Source of the DNA: Thermovirga sp.
Lineage (GTDB): Bacteria; Synergistota; Synergistia; Synergistales; Thermovirgaceae
Length of the DNA: 64,000 nucleotides
Assembly: GCF_017656375.1 (NCBI RefSeq)
Contig: NZ_JACDOB010000004.1
Coordinates: forward strand, 1 to 64,000
Reading direction: 5' to 3'
The notes beneath the pieces were generated by a model that was not told the origin of the DNA, searched no databases, and worked only from the letters and a program-made list of their open reading frames with translations. This document shows positions 28,985 through 40,259 of the stretch, in pieces (positions within the stretch are counted from its first letter, which is position 1; each line of letters begins with the position of its first letter). The position numbers were made by a program, and so were the translations under genes.

Positions 28985-29904
28985 CTATTCAACAAATCCA
29001 AAATAGCCATTTCCAACACTTCCCAAGCACCTGATGGCAGGCTCTTATTTATGCAACTTGCCTTTACCATCTCCAAAACAAATTTTCTCAATGATTTTGC
29101 TCCATAAATGCGTGAAGCCTTTAGGGCCTTCTGAGCCTGGTAAGGTTTCGCACCAAAGATGCGAAACAATTCTTCCTTTTCCTTCTCTTTATAATCTGCC
29201 AAATACATAGCCAAGCGCATCCTTCTATGAAGCCCACTTACGACTGGTAATACATCCATTTCCATCTTTATCCTCTTAAAAGATTTAATTACCGCGGACA
29301 CATTCCCTTCACAAAGACCATCCAAGAGAGTTAAGAAGGCTTTACCCCCTTCATCTATACAAAGATCCTTGACAAGTTTCTCTGTAACTACTCCATCCAA
29401 TGCCGCAGTTTCAAGCTTATAGATTTCGCTTCTTATCTCCTCTGGGTCCTCTATCCATTCTTCTAGAAGGGATACCGCCTCCTTGGCCCATTTCACCCTT
29501 GTTCCTTTTATGATGCGCTTTATCCATTCTATTCTCCCAGTTGTCCAGTGAGGAACCTTTTCAGGCCTCTTAATCGTGGACATTTTAATTACTTCCCGAG
29601 GTAGATGCTTTTCCACCTCGCTTTCATACAGCAGCAAGATAATCGTAGAAGCCAACTCCTTTGGTTCTATCTGAGCCGAAAGAGGCGATGGGAATTTCCC
29701 CATCGCCTCTGGAGAATCAACTACATAAACAGTCTTCTCGTCAAAGAGGCCTCCATTCGTAGCTGTGGAAAACAAATCCCACCAATTGTAGCCCTCTGTG
29801 CGGCCAGCTATACTGAACCCCATTCGAGAAAGCTCTTCTAGCGTTTCTTGTAAAAGCCTGCTTTTGGCGGGCTCTTTAGAACAAATAGCCAAAAGGGAAG
29901 GCAC
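28951..29904 (-). CDS. holA: DNA polymerase III delta subunit, divergent
   Basis: 317 aa, HolA-like fold regions, location next to rpsT and leuS. Confidence 0.8.
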   Translation of the reverse strand: MPSLLAICSKEPAKSRLLQETLEELSRMGFSIAGRTEGYNWWDLFSTATNGGLFDEKTVYVVDSPEAMGKFPSPLSAQIEPKELASTIILLLYESEVEKHLPREVIKMSTIKRPEKVPHWTTGRIEWIKRIIKGTRVKWAKEAVSLLEEWIEDPEEIRSEIYKLETAALDGVVTEKLVKDLCIDEGGKAFLTLLDGLCEGNVSAVIKSFKRIKMEMDVLPVVSGLHRRMRLAMYLADYKEKEKEELFRIFGAKPYQAQKALKASRIYGAKSLRKFVLEMVKASCINKSLPSGAWEVLEMAILDLLNSKNRALTIEKR

Positions 29905-29905
29905 T

Positions 29906-32410
29906 TTACCCCTTCACCACCACATTCACCAACTTATTGGGCACAACTATCACTTTTACTATCTCTTTACCTTCAAGGCGCTTAGCAACCAAAGGATCTT
30001 CCAGGACCATCTTTTTCATGGAGTCTCTATCAAGACCTGCAGGAACAACCAATTGTGCTCTCACTTTCCCATTTATCTGCAATACTACTGTAATCTCATC
30101 TTCAACTAGAGCTTCTGGTTCTGCTTTTGGCCAAGGTGATTCACATACCAAACTTTCATTGCCCAAGCAAGACCACAACTCTTCAGATATGTGAGGCGCT
30201 ACAGGAGAGAGACATAGTAGTAATATGTCTACTCCTTCCCGGAATATAGCCCAATCGTCCTGGCTTTTGGGAGTGAAAGCACCTAAAGCATTAGACAACT
30301 CCATCAATCTAGCTACTGCCGTATTGAACTGCTTTTCTATTTCAATATCTCTAGTAACAGCATCTATAGTTTTATGGATCTTGCGTTTGAGGTCTCTTGA
30401 AGGTTTCTCTTTTATCTCTGCCATCTTTACCCGCTTACCTGAGACCTTCTTAAGTTCATCAAGGTTTTCATCCACCAGGCGCCACACTCTGTTCAAAAAT
30501 CTATGAGCTCCTTCAACTCCCCTATCAGACCAATCCAAATCCTTCTCTGGAGGGGCTGCAAACAGTATAAATAATCTAGCCGTATCAGCACCATATTTGC
30601 GGATTATTTCGTCTGGATCTACAACGTTTCCCTTCGATTTGGACATCTTGGCTCCATCTTTTATTACCATGCCTTGAGTCAACAAATTGGCAAATGGTTC
30701 CCTAACGTTAACCATTCCTAAATCCGCCAGAAACTTGGTGAAAAACCTAGCATAGATAAGATGTAGGCAAGCATGTTCTATGCCCCCTATGTATTGATCA
30801 ACAGGCATCCAGTAATTCACATCATCCTTACGGAATGGGCCTTCTTGCGTCCATGGGGAAGCAAAGCGCAAGAAATACCATGAAGAACATATAAAAGTAT
30901 CCATGGTATCCGTTTCCCTTTTAGCAGGGCCTCCGCATGATGGGCATTTAGTGTTAACCCAGTCATGTTGGTCTTCAAGGGGATTGCCTCCTACCTTCAT
31001 CTTCACGTCTAAGGGAAGCTCTACCGGCAGTTGTTCTTCAGGGACAGGTACCACGCCACATTTTTCGCAATATACGACAGGGATCGGAGCTCCCCAATAC
31101 CTCTGCCTGGAAATAAGCCAATCCCTTAGCCTGTAATTAACTTCCCGCTTTCCCCATCCATTTTCTTCGAACCATTCAGCCATCTTCACTTTGGCTTCCT
31201 CAGTGGGCATACCATCAAATGGGCCTGAATTAACCTGAACTCCATCTTCCTCAAAGGCCTTCTCCATAGTCTCGCCATTTAGCACTTCACCCGATTTGGG
31301 ATTAATCACAACCCTCACGGGAATACCATAGGCCCTTGCAAACTCGAAATCCCTTTGGTCATGGGCAGGTACACCCATTATGGCTCCAGTTCCGTATTCC
31401 ATCAGTATATAGTTTGCTATCCATATGGGGACTTCCTCACCGTTAACCGGGTTTATTGCCTTAAGTCCCGTGTCCACGCCTAATTTTTCAGCGTTATCTC
31501 CTCTCGTGTTTTCCCCCGATCCTTTGTGCTTACTCACAAATTCTTTCACTTCTGCTGCTTTGGGCGACACCTTAACTATTTTCTCCACCAAGGGATGATC
31601 AACGGCCAAGGCCACAAATGTCACTCCAAAAATAGTGTCTATTCGGGTTGTGAAGGTTTCTATATCTATATCTTTTCCACTCACTTTAAAAGATAACCTT
31701 ACTCCCTCTGACCTTCCTATCCAATTGCGCTGCATTATCTTTACCCTTTCAGGCCAACCATCCAGCTCATCCAGAGAATCTAAAAGCTCTTGTGCATAAT
31801 CGGTTATCTTCAAGAACCACTGCTCTAAATTTTTCTTTATTACAGGAGTTCCACAACGCCAACAATGCCCGTCATTTATTACCTGTTCATTGGCAAGCAC
31901 CGTACTGCAGCTTTCACACCAGTTCACCGGAGCCTTTTTCTTGTAGGCAAGGCCTTTCTTATAAAATTGAAGGAATAACCATTGAGTCCACCTATAGTAA
32001 TCTGGATTGCATGTCTCAACTCTTCTTCGCCAATCATAACTGCACCCCATGCTTTTAAGTTGCTTCGTCATGTGTTCTATGTTTTCCCATGTCCACTTGT
32101 TTGGGTGCGTACCATATTTAATTGCAGCATTTTCTGCTGGCAATCCAAAAGCGTCAAAACCCATTGGATGCAGCACATTATATCCCTTCATCCTGAGAAA
32201 TCGGGCCAACATATCACCTATGGAATAGTTTCTCAAATGCCCCATATGAAGAGCACCGCTAGGATACGGAAACATCTCTAGACAGTAAAATTTTTCCTTT
32301 TCATTGTCAGTATCAACGTTGAAGGTCCCGTTCTCCTCCCAATAACGCTGCCATTTTTTCTCTATAGTGTTAAAATCATATCCCACTGCTCTTCCTCCCC
32401 CATCCAGCAC
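29906..32410 (-). CDS. leuS: Leucyl-tRNA synthetase
   Basis: HMGH, KMSKS, bacterial LeuRS editing domain. Confidence 0.98.
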   Translation of the reverse strand: MLDGGGRAVGYDFNTIEKKWQRYWEENGTFNVDTDNEKEKFYCLEMFPYPSGALHMGHLRNYSIGDMLARFLRMKGYNVLHPMGFDAFGLPAENAAIKYGTHPNKWTWENIEHMTKQLKSMGCSYDWRRRVETCNPDYYRWTQWLFLQFYKKGLAYKKKAPVNWCESCSTVLANEQVINDGHCWRCGTPVIKKNLEQWFLKITDYAQELLDSLDELDGWPERVKIMQRNWIGRSEGVRLSFKVSGKDIDIETFTTRIDTIFGVTFVALAVDHPLVEKIVKVSPKAAEVKEFVSKHKGSGENTRGDNAEKLGVDTGLKAINPVNGEEVPIWIANYILMEYGTGAIMGVPAHDQRDFEFARAYGIPVRVVINPKSGEVLNGETMEKAFEEDGVQVNSGPFDGMPTEEAKVKMAEWFEENGWGKREVNYRLRDWLISRQRYWGAPIPVVYCEKCGVVPVPEEQLPVELPLDVKMKVGGNPLEDQHDWVNTKCPSCGGPAKRETDTMDTFICSSWYFLRFASPWTQEGPFRKDDVNYWMPVDQYIGGIEHACLHLIYARFFTKFLADLGMVNVREPFANLLTQGMVIKDGAKMSKSKGNVVDPDEIIRKYGADTARLFILFAAPPEKDLDWSDRGVEGAHRFLNRVWRLVDENLDELKKVSGKRVKMAEIKEKPSRDLKRKIHKTIDAVTRDIEIEKQFNTAVARLMELSNALGAFTPKSQDDWAIFREGVDILLLCLSPVAPHISEELWSCLGNESLVCESPWPKAEPEALVEDEITVVLQINGKVRAQLVVPAGLDRDSMKKMVLEDPLVAKRLEGKEIVKVIVVPNKLVNVVVKG

Positions 32411-32471
32411 TTATTGTTCAAGTTAGGTTGCACACCATTATATATATGTTAGCCTCATGACGCAAAACCAT

Positions 32472-33293
32472 TTAGCTAATTTCTTTTGTTTTGCTCTTAT
32501 CTTTTTCCATCAAAGCGCCTAAAAGGTCAATGGGAACCGGGAAAATGGTAGTTGAATTGTTCTCCGACGCTATTTCCCGCAAGGTCTGAAGGTACCTCAG
32601 CTGTATTGTTATAGGAGATTCCTCCATCCATTTAGCAGCTTCTGTGAGCTTTTCTGCTGCCTGAAGCTCCCCTTCCGCTGCTATGACCTTGGCTCTTCTC
32701 TCCCGCTCGGCTTCAGCCTGGCGGGCCATAGCCCGTTTCATCCCTTCAGGAAGCTCTAATTCCTTTACCTCTACAGCACTTACCTTTATCCCCCAAGGAT
32801 CCGTTCGCTCATCTATGATATGCTGCAACTCCACGTTTATCTTGTCCCTAGCGGACAAAACCTCATCTAATTCAGACCTCCCCACAACAGACCTCAGGGT
32901 AGTCTGTGAAAGCTGACTAGTGGCAAGTACGTGATTTTCTACCTCAATTATGGATTTAGCAGGATCCATAACCCTGAAATACACTACCGCGTTCACCTTA
33001 ACGGGGACATTATCTTTTGTTATGACTTCCTGATAAGGGACATCAAGGGTCACCACTCGCAAATCAACCCTACGCAACCTATCAATGAAAGGTACTATCA
33101 AAACCAACCCAGGTCCTTTAACACCCACAAATCGTCCTAACCTGAAAACCACACCTCTCTGATATTCTGGAACAATTCGTACAGCAGCGACCAGAAGAAT
33201 TGCCAGTATTACTATGGTCCCTACGTAACTTCCCAAATTAAAGATGGCATATACGATGTCACTTATCATCGTTCTCATCTCCTTTCTCTTCAC
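32472..33293 (-). CDS. SPFH/stomatin-family membrane protein
   Basis: N-terminal [20 protein letters not shown] core. Confidence 0.95.
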   Translation of the reverse strand: MKRKEMRTMISDIVYAIFNLGSYVGTIVILAILLVAAVRIVPEYQRGVVFRLGRFVGVKGPGLVLIVPFIDRLRRVDLRVVTLDVPYQEVITKDNVPVKVNAVVYFRVMDPAKSIIEVENHVLATSQLSQTTLRSVVGRSELDEVLSARDKINVELQHIIDERTDPWGIKVSAVEVKELELPEGMKRAMARQAEAERERRAKVIAAEGELQAAEKLTEAAKWMEESPITIQLRYLQTLREIASENNSTTIFPVPIDLLGALMEKDKSKTKEIS

Positions 33294-34611
33294 TTCTCAA
33301 TGGTTCTACATAAAGGACTAGCCCCTCGGCCCTTACTACTCGCACAGGTACATCCTTCTCTATTCTCTCATCTGTTAAGCTCCTAGCCTCCCATATCTCT
33401 CCATGGCACTTCACCATCCCAGAAGGATCCAAATCACTAAATGTAGATCCCTCTGAGCCAATTAGACCCTCGCTGCCAGAAACAGCCTTTCTTGACAAGG
33501 ACCTCCAAACCGCCCAAGTCGCCAACATAAAAAACGCCGTGATAGCTATTACAGCACCGATCAAAAAACTATATGACATATTAAGAAGCTCACCCCCCGG
33601 AGCTCGGTATATAACTAACCCCCCTACAATAAGGGCAGCAGCACCGAACGCGCTTAATATACCTATTCCTCCGATAACTAGATCCAAAATCATTACTACA
33701 ATACCAGCGATCAATAACACTATACCCGCCCAATTCAAAGGAAGCATCCTGAGTCCCAAAGAGGCCAGCAGAACTAAAATAAGCCCCGAAGTCCCAAGGA
33801 CGAAACCTCCAGGAGACATTATCTCGAAAATAATGGCATAAATCCCCGCTATCAAGAGCAGGTACGCCACATCAGGACGAGATATAAAGTGGAGCGCCTT
33901 CAATCTTGGAGGCATCTCATGCCTATGTATTTTATAATCCCTGAAATCCAGCCTAACTGAACTATTACCCAGTTTAATCTCCCTTCCACCGATAGCCTCC
34001 AGCAATGTAGGAAGGTCAGAAGCTACAATATCTATTACTCCCTCTTGCAGGGCTTCTCTGGCCGTATAAGATACGCTCTCTAAAACCATTTTTTCGCAGG
34101 AGTTCGGGTCTCTACCTCGCTCTTCCGCGAGAGACCTCATCTGGGCAGCCAGGTCACTCGTTATTTTTTTATCCATCTCTTCCGGGACATTCTCACCTCC
34201 TGCGGTTACGGGATGAGCTGCTCCTACGTTAGTTCCAAAAGACATGGCAGCAACGTGCGCAGCCTCCAGGATAAAGGCCCCAGCAGACGCCGCCCTGGCT
34301 CCTGGAGGACTAACCCACACAACTATAGGTATATCTGACTTTAGGATTTTCTGAGTAATCGCCCTCATGGAGCTCACTAGCCCTCCAGGCGTGTCCATAT
34401 CAATAACTATCAATTCGGCATCTACTTTTCGCGCTTCCTTAATGATATCATCAAGGTGCTCCTCCATGACCACACCCACTATGCCGTCAAAGGAAGCACT
34501 TAAAATATTTCTTACCTCCTTCGCAGCGACAGGTGAAGCAAGGAGAGAGATTGCTCCAAACACAAAAGCCAACGCCAACAAGGATACCTTACACAATTTA
34601 TGTTTTCTCAT
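33259..34611 (-). CDS. NfeD-family membrane serine protease (ClpP-like N-terminus)
   Basis: [29 protein letters not shown]-terminal NfeD domain. Confidence 0.94.
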   Translation of the reverse strand: MRKHKLCKVSLLALAFVFGAISLLASPVAAKEVRNILSASFDGIVGVVMEEHLDDIIKEARKVDAELIVIDMDTPGGLVSSMRAITQKILKSDIPIVVWVSPPGARAASAGAFILEAAHVAAMSFGTNVGAAHPVTAGGENVPEEMDKKITSDLAAQMRSLAEERGRDPNSCEKMVLESVSYTAREALQEGVIDIVASDLPTLLEAIGGREIKLGNSSVRLDFRDYKIHRHEMPPRLKALHFISRPDVAYLLLIAGIYAIIFEIMSPGGFVLGTSGLILVLLASLGLRMLPLNWAGIVLLIAGIVVMILDLVIGGIGILSAFGAAALIVGGLVIYRAPGGELLNMSYSFLIGAVIAITAFFMLATWAVWRSLSRKAVSGSEGLIGSEGSTFSDLDPSGMVKCHGEIWEARSLTDERIEKDVPVRVVRAEGLVLYVEPLRSEEKGDENDDK

Positions 34612-35945
34612 AAGCCCACCTCTTTCAGCGCCTCCTTAACGTTTCCAACCTTGCACAAACTTATTCCCTCAAACATATCTAAATCCTGCCCCCTGCTTAC
34701 GATGAAACGCTTATAGCCCAAGCGCTTAGCCTCCTTTATTCTGCTTGTAAGCCTGGGCAGGGGTCTCACTTCGCCGGCAAGCCCTACTTCACCTATGAAA
34801 CAAAACGAGGGGTCCACTGGCCGGTTGTAGTGGGCGGAAGCCAAAGCTACACATAAAGCCAGGTCTATCTGGGGGCCTTTTACTGAAATGCCTCCAACTA
34901 CGTTTACATACACGTCATGTGAGGTCGTCAAAATTCCGCATCGCCGTTCAAGGACTGCCAGCAAAAGTTGCAACCTGCTAACATCTACCCCAATAGCAGT
35001 CCTTTTGGGGTATGGGAAGGGTGAATTTGCGACAAGTGTCTGAACCTCCACCAAGAAAGCCCTTGAGCCCTCCACAATAGGAGCAACCGTAACACCCGGG
35101 GTTTTTTCCTGTTTACCCCTCCAATAGAGCATACTTGGATCGTTTACAGCAAAAAGTCCCTTATCCAACATCTCATAAACTCCCATCTCATCAGTTGCTC
35201 CAAAGCGATTCTTTACAGCTCTAAGGATCCTGTAGGGCGAAAGTCTGTCTCCAGAGAAAAGCAAAACTGTATCAACCATATGTTCCAGAAGTTTAGGCCC
35301 TGCAATCATACCTTCCTTGTTTATATGGCCAACCATAACCACAGGGCATCCACTTCGTTTTCCTAAAACAATAGCTCTTTGTGCCACTGCCCTAACCTGT
35401 GAAGGTGTGCCCGGCAGGCCTGACAACTCGCCAGACATGAACGACTGTACGCTGTCTACAACAGTCAGATCTGCTTCTGTTATGCTCTGTAGCAACTCAT
35501 CAATATTATCTCCACAACCTATTTTTAAGCTATGTGGCATCATCCCCAATCGTTTTGCCCTCAAAGCAACCTGGGAAGGAGATTCTTCTCCGGAAAGATA
35601 TACTACGTTTCTTCCTTTTTGCGCCATCCTAAGACAAACTTGCAGCAAGAGGGTAGATTTGCCTATACCTGGCTCTCCTGCCAAAAGAATCGAAGCCCCT
35701 GGAACCCATCCCCCACCCAAGACCCTATCTAACTCTTCATCCTCAGAAGACAATCTTTTAGGGCTCTTTATTTCATGCAAAGACAAGGGCAATAAAGTTG
35801 TTTTAACTCCCACATCTTCTGAGGGAATTTCCACTACTTCTTCGATACTCCCCCAGGCCCCGCATTTGGGACACCTGCCGGACCAGGTAAAACCTATATA
35901 TCCACACTCAAGACACTCATATCGCTTATTTCCTTTTTTAGCCAT
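34608..35945 (-). CDS. radA: DNA repair protein RadA
   Basis: CxxC...CxxC zinc finger, Walker A GEPGIGKST, KNRFG motif. Confidence 0.97.
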   Translation of the reverse strand: MAKKGNKRYECLECGYIGFTWSGRCPKCGAWGSIEEVVEIPSEDVGVKTTLLPLSLHEIKSPKRLSSEDEELDRVLGGGWVPGASILLAGEPGIGKSTLLLQVCLRMAQKGRNVVYLSGEESPSQVALRAKRLGMMPHSLKIGCGDNIDELLQSITEADLTVVDSVQSFMSGELSGLPGTPSQVRAVAQRAIVLGKRSGCPVVMVGHINKEGMIAGPKLLEHMVDTVLLFSGDRLSPYRILRAVKNRFGATDEMGVYEMLDKGLFAVNDPSMLYWRGKQEKTPGVTVAPIVEGSRAFLVEVQTLVANSPFPYPKRTAIGVDVSRLQLLLAVLERRCGILTTSHDVYVNVVGGISVKGPQIDLALCVALASAHYNRPVDPSFCFIGEVGLAGEVRPLPRLTSRIKEAKRLGYKRFIVSRGQDLDMFEGISLCKVGNVKEALKEVGL

Positions 35946-36125
35946 TTCTAAAAATCAACCTTTCCGCAAACGATATACTTCTTTACTATATTACCGCAGC
36001 TATATAATTTATAAAAGCAATATATTTAAAGTGTCTTACCTGCCTATCACAGTAACAGCTGCCATTTTGTTATAATAATCTGACCTTATGCATTTTTCAT
36101 CCTAATAAGCAAGGAGTGGTGCCTT

Positions 36126-37490
36126 ATTTTTCTCCTTTCTGCTTTTGTGGTCGTTATGTTCTTTGTGCATCTTGGGGCTAAATCCAGCAGCCATACCAAG
36201 CATGAAGATTATTCTCTAGCTGGCAGAAAGTCCTCTGCCACATTGGTGTCTGGAATTCTATTGGGAGCCCTCGTAGGTGGAGCCTCAACTGTAGGTACGG
36301 TACAAATGGCCTATGCATATGGCCTTTCTGCCTGGTGGTTCACTTTAGGAGGAGGTATTGGGTGTTTGGTCCTCGGTTTATTCTTTGCTGTACCTTTAAG
36401 AAGTTCTGGCTTAGAAACCATTACTCAATTTCTGGCAGAAAAATATGGGCACCCAACGGCTAAAGTTTCCATGTGGGCTTCGGTCATGGGAACTTTTATC
36501 TCAGTTGTAGCACAATTTCTGGCCGGAGCAGCAATGCTCCGAAGCATTATTCCAGCAAACGACTGGATAATAATGTTCTTATTTTCTTTGATTATCCTGG
36601 CCTTCATATTCTTGGGAGGCCTCAAAAGCTATAGCAAAATAGGAGTATATAAAATAGCCCTACTTTACGGAATACTATTGCTATGCTTTTTGGTGTCCTT
36701 GAAGGCCCTGGGTGATTTTGGCCAGATTTGGCGTACATTGCCACGCAGGCCTTTCTTCTCACTGTTCGGCAATGGCGTCGGAAAAGGCCTGAATGCAGGG
36801 GTCTCTCTTGTGGTTGGGGTTTTATGCACACAAATATATATTCAAGCTATTTATTCCTCTTCCTCCCCCAAAACTGCGAAAAAGGGCGCACTGATTGCTG
36901 CCTTACTAATGCCCCCACTAGGGCTTTTGGGAATATGGATAGGCCTTTATCTGCGAAGCTCTGGCATAAACATACAGCCATCAGAAGCCCTTCCTTATTT
37001 TATACACAACTATTTCCACCCCGCTTTGGCTGGAGCAATCTGGGCCGGCATACTCATAACGGTCGTTGGAACTGCTGCAGGCTTAGCACTGGGTATGGCA
37101 ACAAATATCGTCTCGGATTTCATTATCCCTTTGCAGTCATCAAAAACATACAACACCTTAAGCCTTAACAGGATAACTGTATTAGTAGTCATCTTAGGTG
37201 CTGCTCTTATTGCCGTTGTAGGCAAAAGCTCCATGATACTGGAGTGGAGCTATCTAAGCATGGGATTAAGAGGAGCCGGAACATTCTTTCCCCTCGTAAT
37301 AGGGATCCTAAAACCTGGCATGTTGCCCTCTAGCTGGGCTTTTGCCTCCAGCATTCTCGGGTTGTCAACCACTCTACTCTGGCCCTTAACGAACCTCCCC
37401 CTAAAGCCTCTCTTTGCAGGGCTCGGGGCCTCAGCCTTGATAACTTTGGTAGGCTCAATAAGCAATGTTGTCAAGAAAAAGAGGTGGTAG
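36126..37490 (+). CDS. Sodium:solute symporter (SSS family); proposed AUU start (track ORF starts GTG 36147)
   Basis: SSS topology, SLAGRKSS; SD AAGGAG at 36111-36116 is 9 nt from ATT 36126, none precedes GTG 36147; extension completes first TM (FLLSAFVVVMFFVHLGA). Confidence 0.88.
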   Translation: MFLLSAFVVVMFFVHLGAKSSSHTKHEDYSLAGRKSSATLVSGILLGALVGGASTVGTVQMAYAYGLSAWWFTLGGGIGCLVLGLFFAVPLRSSGLETITQFLAEKYGHPTAKVSMWASVMGTFISVVAQFLAGAAMLRSIIPANDWIIMFLFSLIILAFIFLGGLKSYSKIGVYKIALLYGILLLCFLVSLKALGDFGQIWRTLPRRPFFSLFGNGVGKGLNAGVSLVVGVLCTQIYIQAIYSSSSPKTAKKGALIAALLMPPLGLLGIWIGLYLRSSGINIQPSEALPYFIHNYFHPALAGAIWAGILITVVGTAAGLALGMATNIVSDFIIPLQSSKTYNTLSLNRITVLVVILGAALIAVVGKSSMILEWSYLSMGLRGAGTFFPLVIGILKPGMLPSSWAFASSILGLSTTLLWPLTNLPLKPLFAGLGASALITLVGSISNVVKKKRW

Positions 37491-37512
37491 GGCTTAGCCC
37501 TCCACCCTTCTT
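37483..37512 (+). terminator. Terminator at the end of the symporter gene
   Basis: GGTGGTAGGGC TTA GCCCTCCACC followed by T-rich sequence. Confidence 0.55.
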
Positions 37513-37518
37513 CTTTTC

Positions 37519-38016
37519 CTAACGCTTGTAACCTATTATATCTCTCAGTAATTTCTTTCTTTCTGCAATTTCCCCAGGACCTTCTACACCTTTTGGGGGA
37601 GCTCCGTCGACAACACCTATCACTCCTCTGCCCTGCTCCGTCTCAGCCACTACGACCTGAAGTGAATTGGCTGTGGCTGCATATATCCTACATACTTCCT
37701 GACAGGATTTTATCTTATTAAGAACGTTTATAGGGTAACCTTTTCTCAACAATATGACAAAAACATGACCTGCCGAAATCTTTTTAGCATTCTCCACTGC
37801 CGCTTCTATCAAATCTTCTGCATTTCCATCCTTCCTGATCAGGCATGGGCCAGAAGCCTCGTTAAAGGCAATCCCAAATTCCAAGTATGGAGAGGTGGTA
37901 ACTAATACCTCGTAAAGGTCTTCCACTGTCTTAATAAAATGGCTCTGGCCTAAAATAATGTTACACCCATCAGGAATAAACATATCCACCACATCAAGTT
38001 TAATTTTTGCACTCAA
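37519..38016 (-). CDS. Adenosine-specific kinase family (DUF355) protein
   Basis: 165 aa; [18 protein letters not shown]...[10 protein letters not shown]...KRKLL pattern. Confidence 0.85.
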   Translation of the reverse strand: MSAKIKLDVVDMFIPDGCNIILGQSHFIKTVEDLYEVLVTTSPYLEFGIAFNEASGPCLIRKDGNAEDLIEAAVENAKKISAGHVFVILLRKGYPINVLNKIKSCQEVCRIYAATANSLQVVVAETEQGRGVIGVVDGAPPKGVEGPGEIAERKKLLRDIIGYKR

Positions 38017-38037
38017 AATCCTGCACCTCCTTGAAAT

Positions 38038-38907
38038 TTAAATATCTTTACACTCCCCTATATTTAATCCTTTTTTTGATAGAACAAAAAATAAAAATTC
38101 TTCGTCCTCTAAATATTTGACAATTTCCGCAAACCCACCATTTTCAGCGGAAGGCAGAACTACATCTGCCTGCTTTTTAAGGGCATCTGGCGCATCTTCC
38201 ATGGCAAAGGCTATATGCGCTTTCAAAAGAAGAGTTTCATCATTCATATGATCCCCTACAGCTACAACTATCTTATTACTACTGCCTTTCATCTTTAAAA
38301 TTTTAGATAAAGCATGCCCTTTGGAAACCCCAGGTGGTAGCACATCCAGAAACTTCTCCCCCGCCATAGTTATTGATGTTCTGTCTTTGAATTTGCCAGA
38401 AATATGATCATAAAGCTCTTTAATTAGCCCTTCATCCCCGTGAAAAATAACTCTGTAAACCGAATTAAGTTCCTTGGGCTGGGTAAGGTTAGGCTCTACT
38501 TCTACTCCAATACTCTTGAAATAATCTATCACAACTTCATCATGAGGTCTGCAAAACACCTTCTCGTCTCCCATAACTTGAATTCCTACTCCAAAATCCC
38601 AACCAGCTAATAGCACATCCCTAACTAGGCCGCCGTCAATCTTTTTCTCCCAAAAGAGCATCCCTCTCTCAAAATCCATTATTCTGGCCCCATCATACAC
38701 TATGGCAGGGCCAGAGGCCTTTATTTTACGGATATGCTGCAATGCAGAAGCTAAAATCCTCCCTGTAGCAACCATCAAAGTCCAGCCACCGCCTTTTAGC
38801 TTCAAACAAGCGGATTCGACTCTCTTCGATATAACATCCCTATACGCAAGGGTCCCGTCTATGTCTGATATTAAAAGTTTCTCGCATTTCACTATCAAAG
38901 CCACCAC
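38038..38907 (-). CDS. HAD-superfamily hydrolase, Cof type
   Basis: SDIDGTLA, VAVGDHMNDETLL. Confidence 0.9.
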   Translation of the reverse strand: MVALIVKCEKLLISDIDGTLAYRDVISKRVESACLKLKGGGWTLMVATGRILASALQHIRKIKASGPAIVYDGARIMDFERGMLFWEKKIDGGLVRDVLLAGWDFGVGIQVMGDEKVFCRPHDEVVIDYFKSIGVEVEPNLTQPKELNSVYRVIFHGDEGLIKELYDHISGKFKDRTSITMAGEKFLDVLPPGVSKGHALSKILKMKGSSNKIVVAVGDHMNDETLLLKAHIAFAMEDAPDALKKQADVVLPSAENGGFAEIVKYLEDEEFLFFVLSKKGLNIGECKDI

Positions 38908-39068
38908 CGTCCTTTGAAGTTATATTATAAGCTATTGTCAGATTTAACCTATCAATACTGAATAAAAAATCAATAAAATAAACTCACACTTTCTTGCAGT
39001 ACAATTTGCCTTTATATGCTAAAATTCCTTATATAGGTATTATTCAACTTAATGTGGAGGTGGAGATA

Positions 39069-40223
39069 GTGAGGAAAGGTTTTGCAGTGTTACTTCTTGC
39101 GGCATTTTCATTGACCCTCTTTGTGGGGGGAGCTTTAGCTGAAGAGGTGGTCAAAGTAGGCTACCTTGCAGCACTGACAGGCGACTGGGCCGCCTACGGG
39201 CAAACAGAGCTGAAATCCGCCCAGTTAGCTGTCGAAGAAATCAATGCTTCTGGTGCCCTGGGGAATTTGAAATTGGAGCTAGTGCCTTATGATTTCCGTT
39301 CAAGGCCGGAAGATGCAGTAAACGCCGTCAGAAGGATGATCAACCAGGACAAGGTAGTTGCTATAGTTGGCGCTAACGCCAGCGGCGTTAACATTGCTAC
39401 CGCCCCGGTAGTTAATCAGGCAGGAGTGCCACAGATAGGAACAGTTTCAACTAACCCCTATGTAACAATGGACGAAAGCGGTAAAGTCCGGCCCTACTCC
39501 TTCAGAGTCTGCTTTACTGACCCTTACCAGGGCAAATTAATAGCTTATTTCGCCGCAAAAGACCTTGGTAAACTTAAAGCTGCAATTCTTTACGACGTGA
39601 GCAGCGACTACTCTCAAGGGCTCCGTGAGTTCTTCATCAAGAGTTACGAAGGTTACGGGGGAAAAGTTGTAGCTGACTTAGGCTTCAGAGGCGGCCAGGA
39701 CGTTGACTTCAGAGCTCAGCTAACGGAAATCCGCAACAGCGGCGCCGACGTACTTGTCCTGCCCAATATGGGTAAGGAAATGGCCCTTATTATGAAGCAA
39801 GCCAGGGAGCTCGGCATGAGCGACATAGTCTTCGTAGGTGGCGATGGTTACGGGGAATTTATGTGGGAAATAGCTGGAGATGCCATGGAGAACTCTTACT
39901 GGATCAACCACGTCTCCCCTGAAGACCCTGCAATGCAGCCTTTCTTCGAGGCCTACAAAAAGAAATACAACGATGAATGCAAGGAGTTCGTGAATGGAAT
40001 CCTTGCCTACGATGCAGTATACTTCTTGGCAGATGCAGTAAAGAGAGCAGGTAAAGCTGATTCTGAGGCCATCACAAAAGCTCTTGCAGAGACCAAGAAT
40101 CTTCAGCTGCACCACGCCGTAATAACGATGGACGAGTTCCACAACCCCAAAGATAAAGACGGCGTCGTTCTCATAGCCAAAGATGGCAAAGGCAGATTCT
40201 ACAAGAAGGTCAGACCAGAATAA
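39069..40223 (+). CDS. livJ: Branched-chain amino acid ABC transporter substrate-binding protein
   Basis: Signal peptide from GTG 39069 (MRKGFAVLLLAAFSLTLFVGGALA), periplasmic binding domain; SD GGAGGTGGAG. Track start 38994 is upstream. Confidence 0.92.
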   Translation: MRKGFAVLLLAAFSLTLFVGGALAEEVVKVGYLAALTGDWAAYGQTELKSAQLAVEEINASGALGNLKLELVPYDFRSRPEDAVNAVRRMINQDKVVAIVGANASGVNIATAPVVNQAGVPQIGTVSTNPYVTMDESGKVRPYSFRVCFTDPYQGKLIAYFAAKDLGKLKAAILYDVSSDYSQGLREFFIKSYEGYGGKVVADLGFRGGQDVDFRAQLTEIRNSGADVLVLPNMGKEMALIMKQARELGMSDIVFVGGDGYGEFMWEIAGDAMENSYWINHVSPEDPAMQPFFEAYKKKYNDECKEFVNGILAYDAVYFLADAVKRAGKADSEAITKALAETKNLQLHHAVITMDEFHNPKDKDGVVLIAKDGKGRFYKKVRPE

Positions 40224-40259
40224 TATCCAGATATGATACAGCCCTAACCGCTTAGACAT

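Noticed and set aside
38994-39068. N-terminal extension of LivJ in the track
   Set aside because: The signal peptide begins at GTG 39069 after GGAGGTGGAG; the extension would disrupt it.
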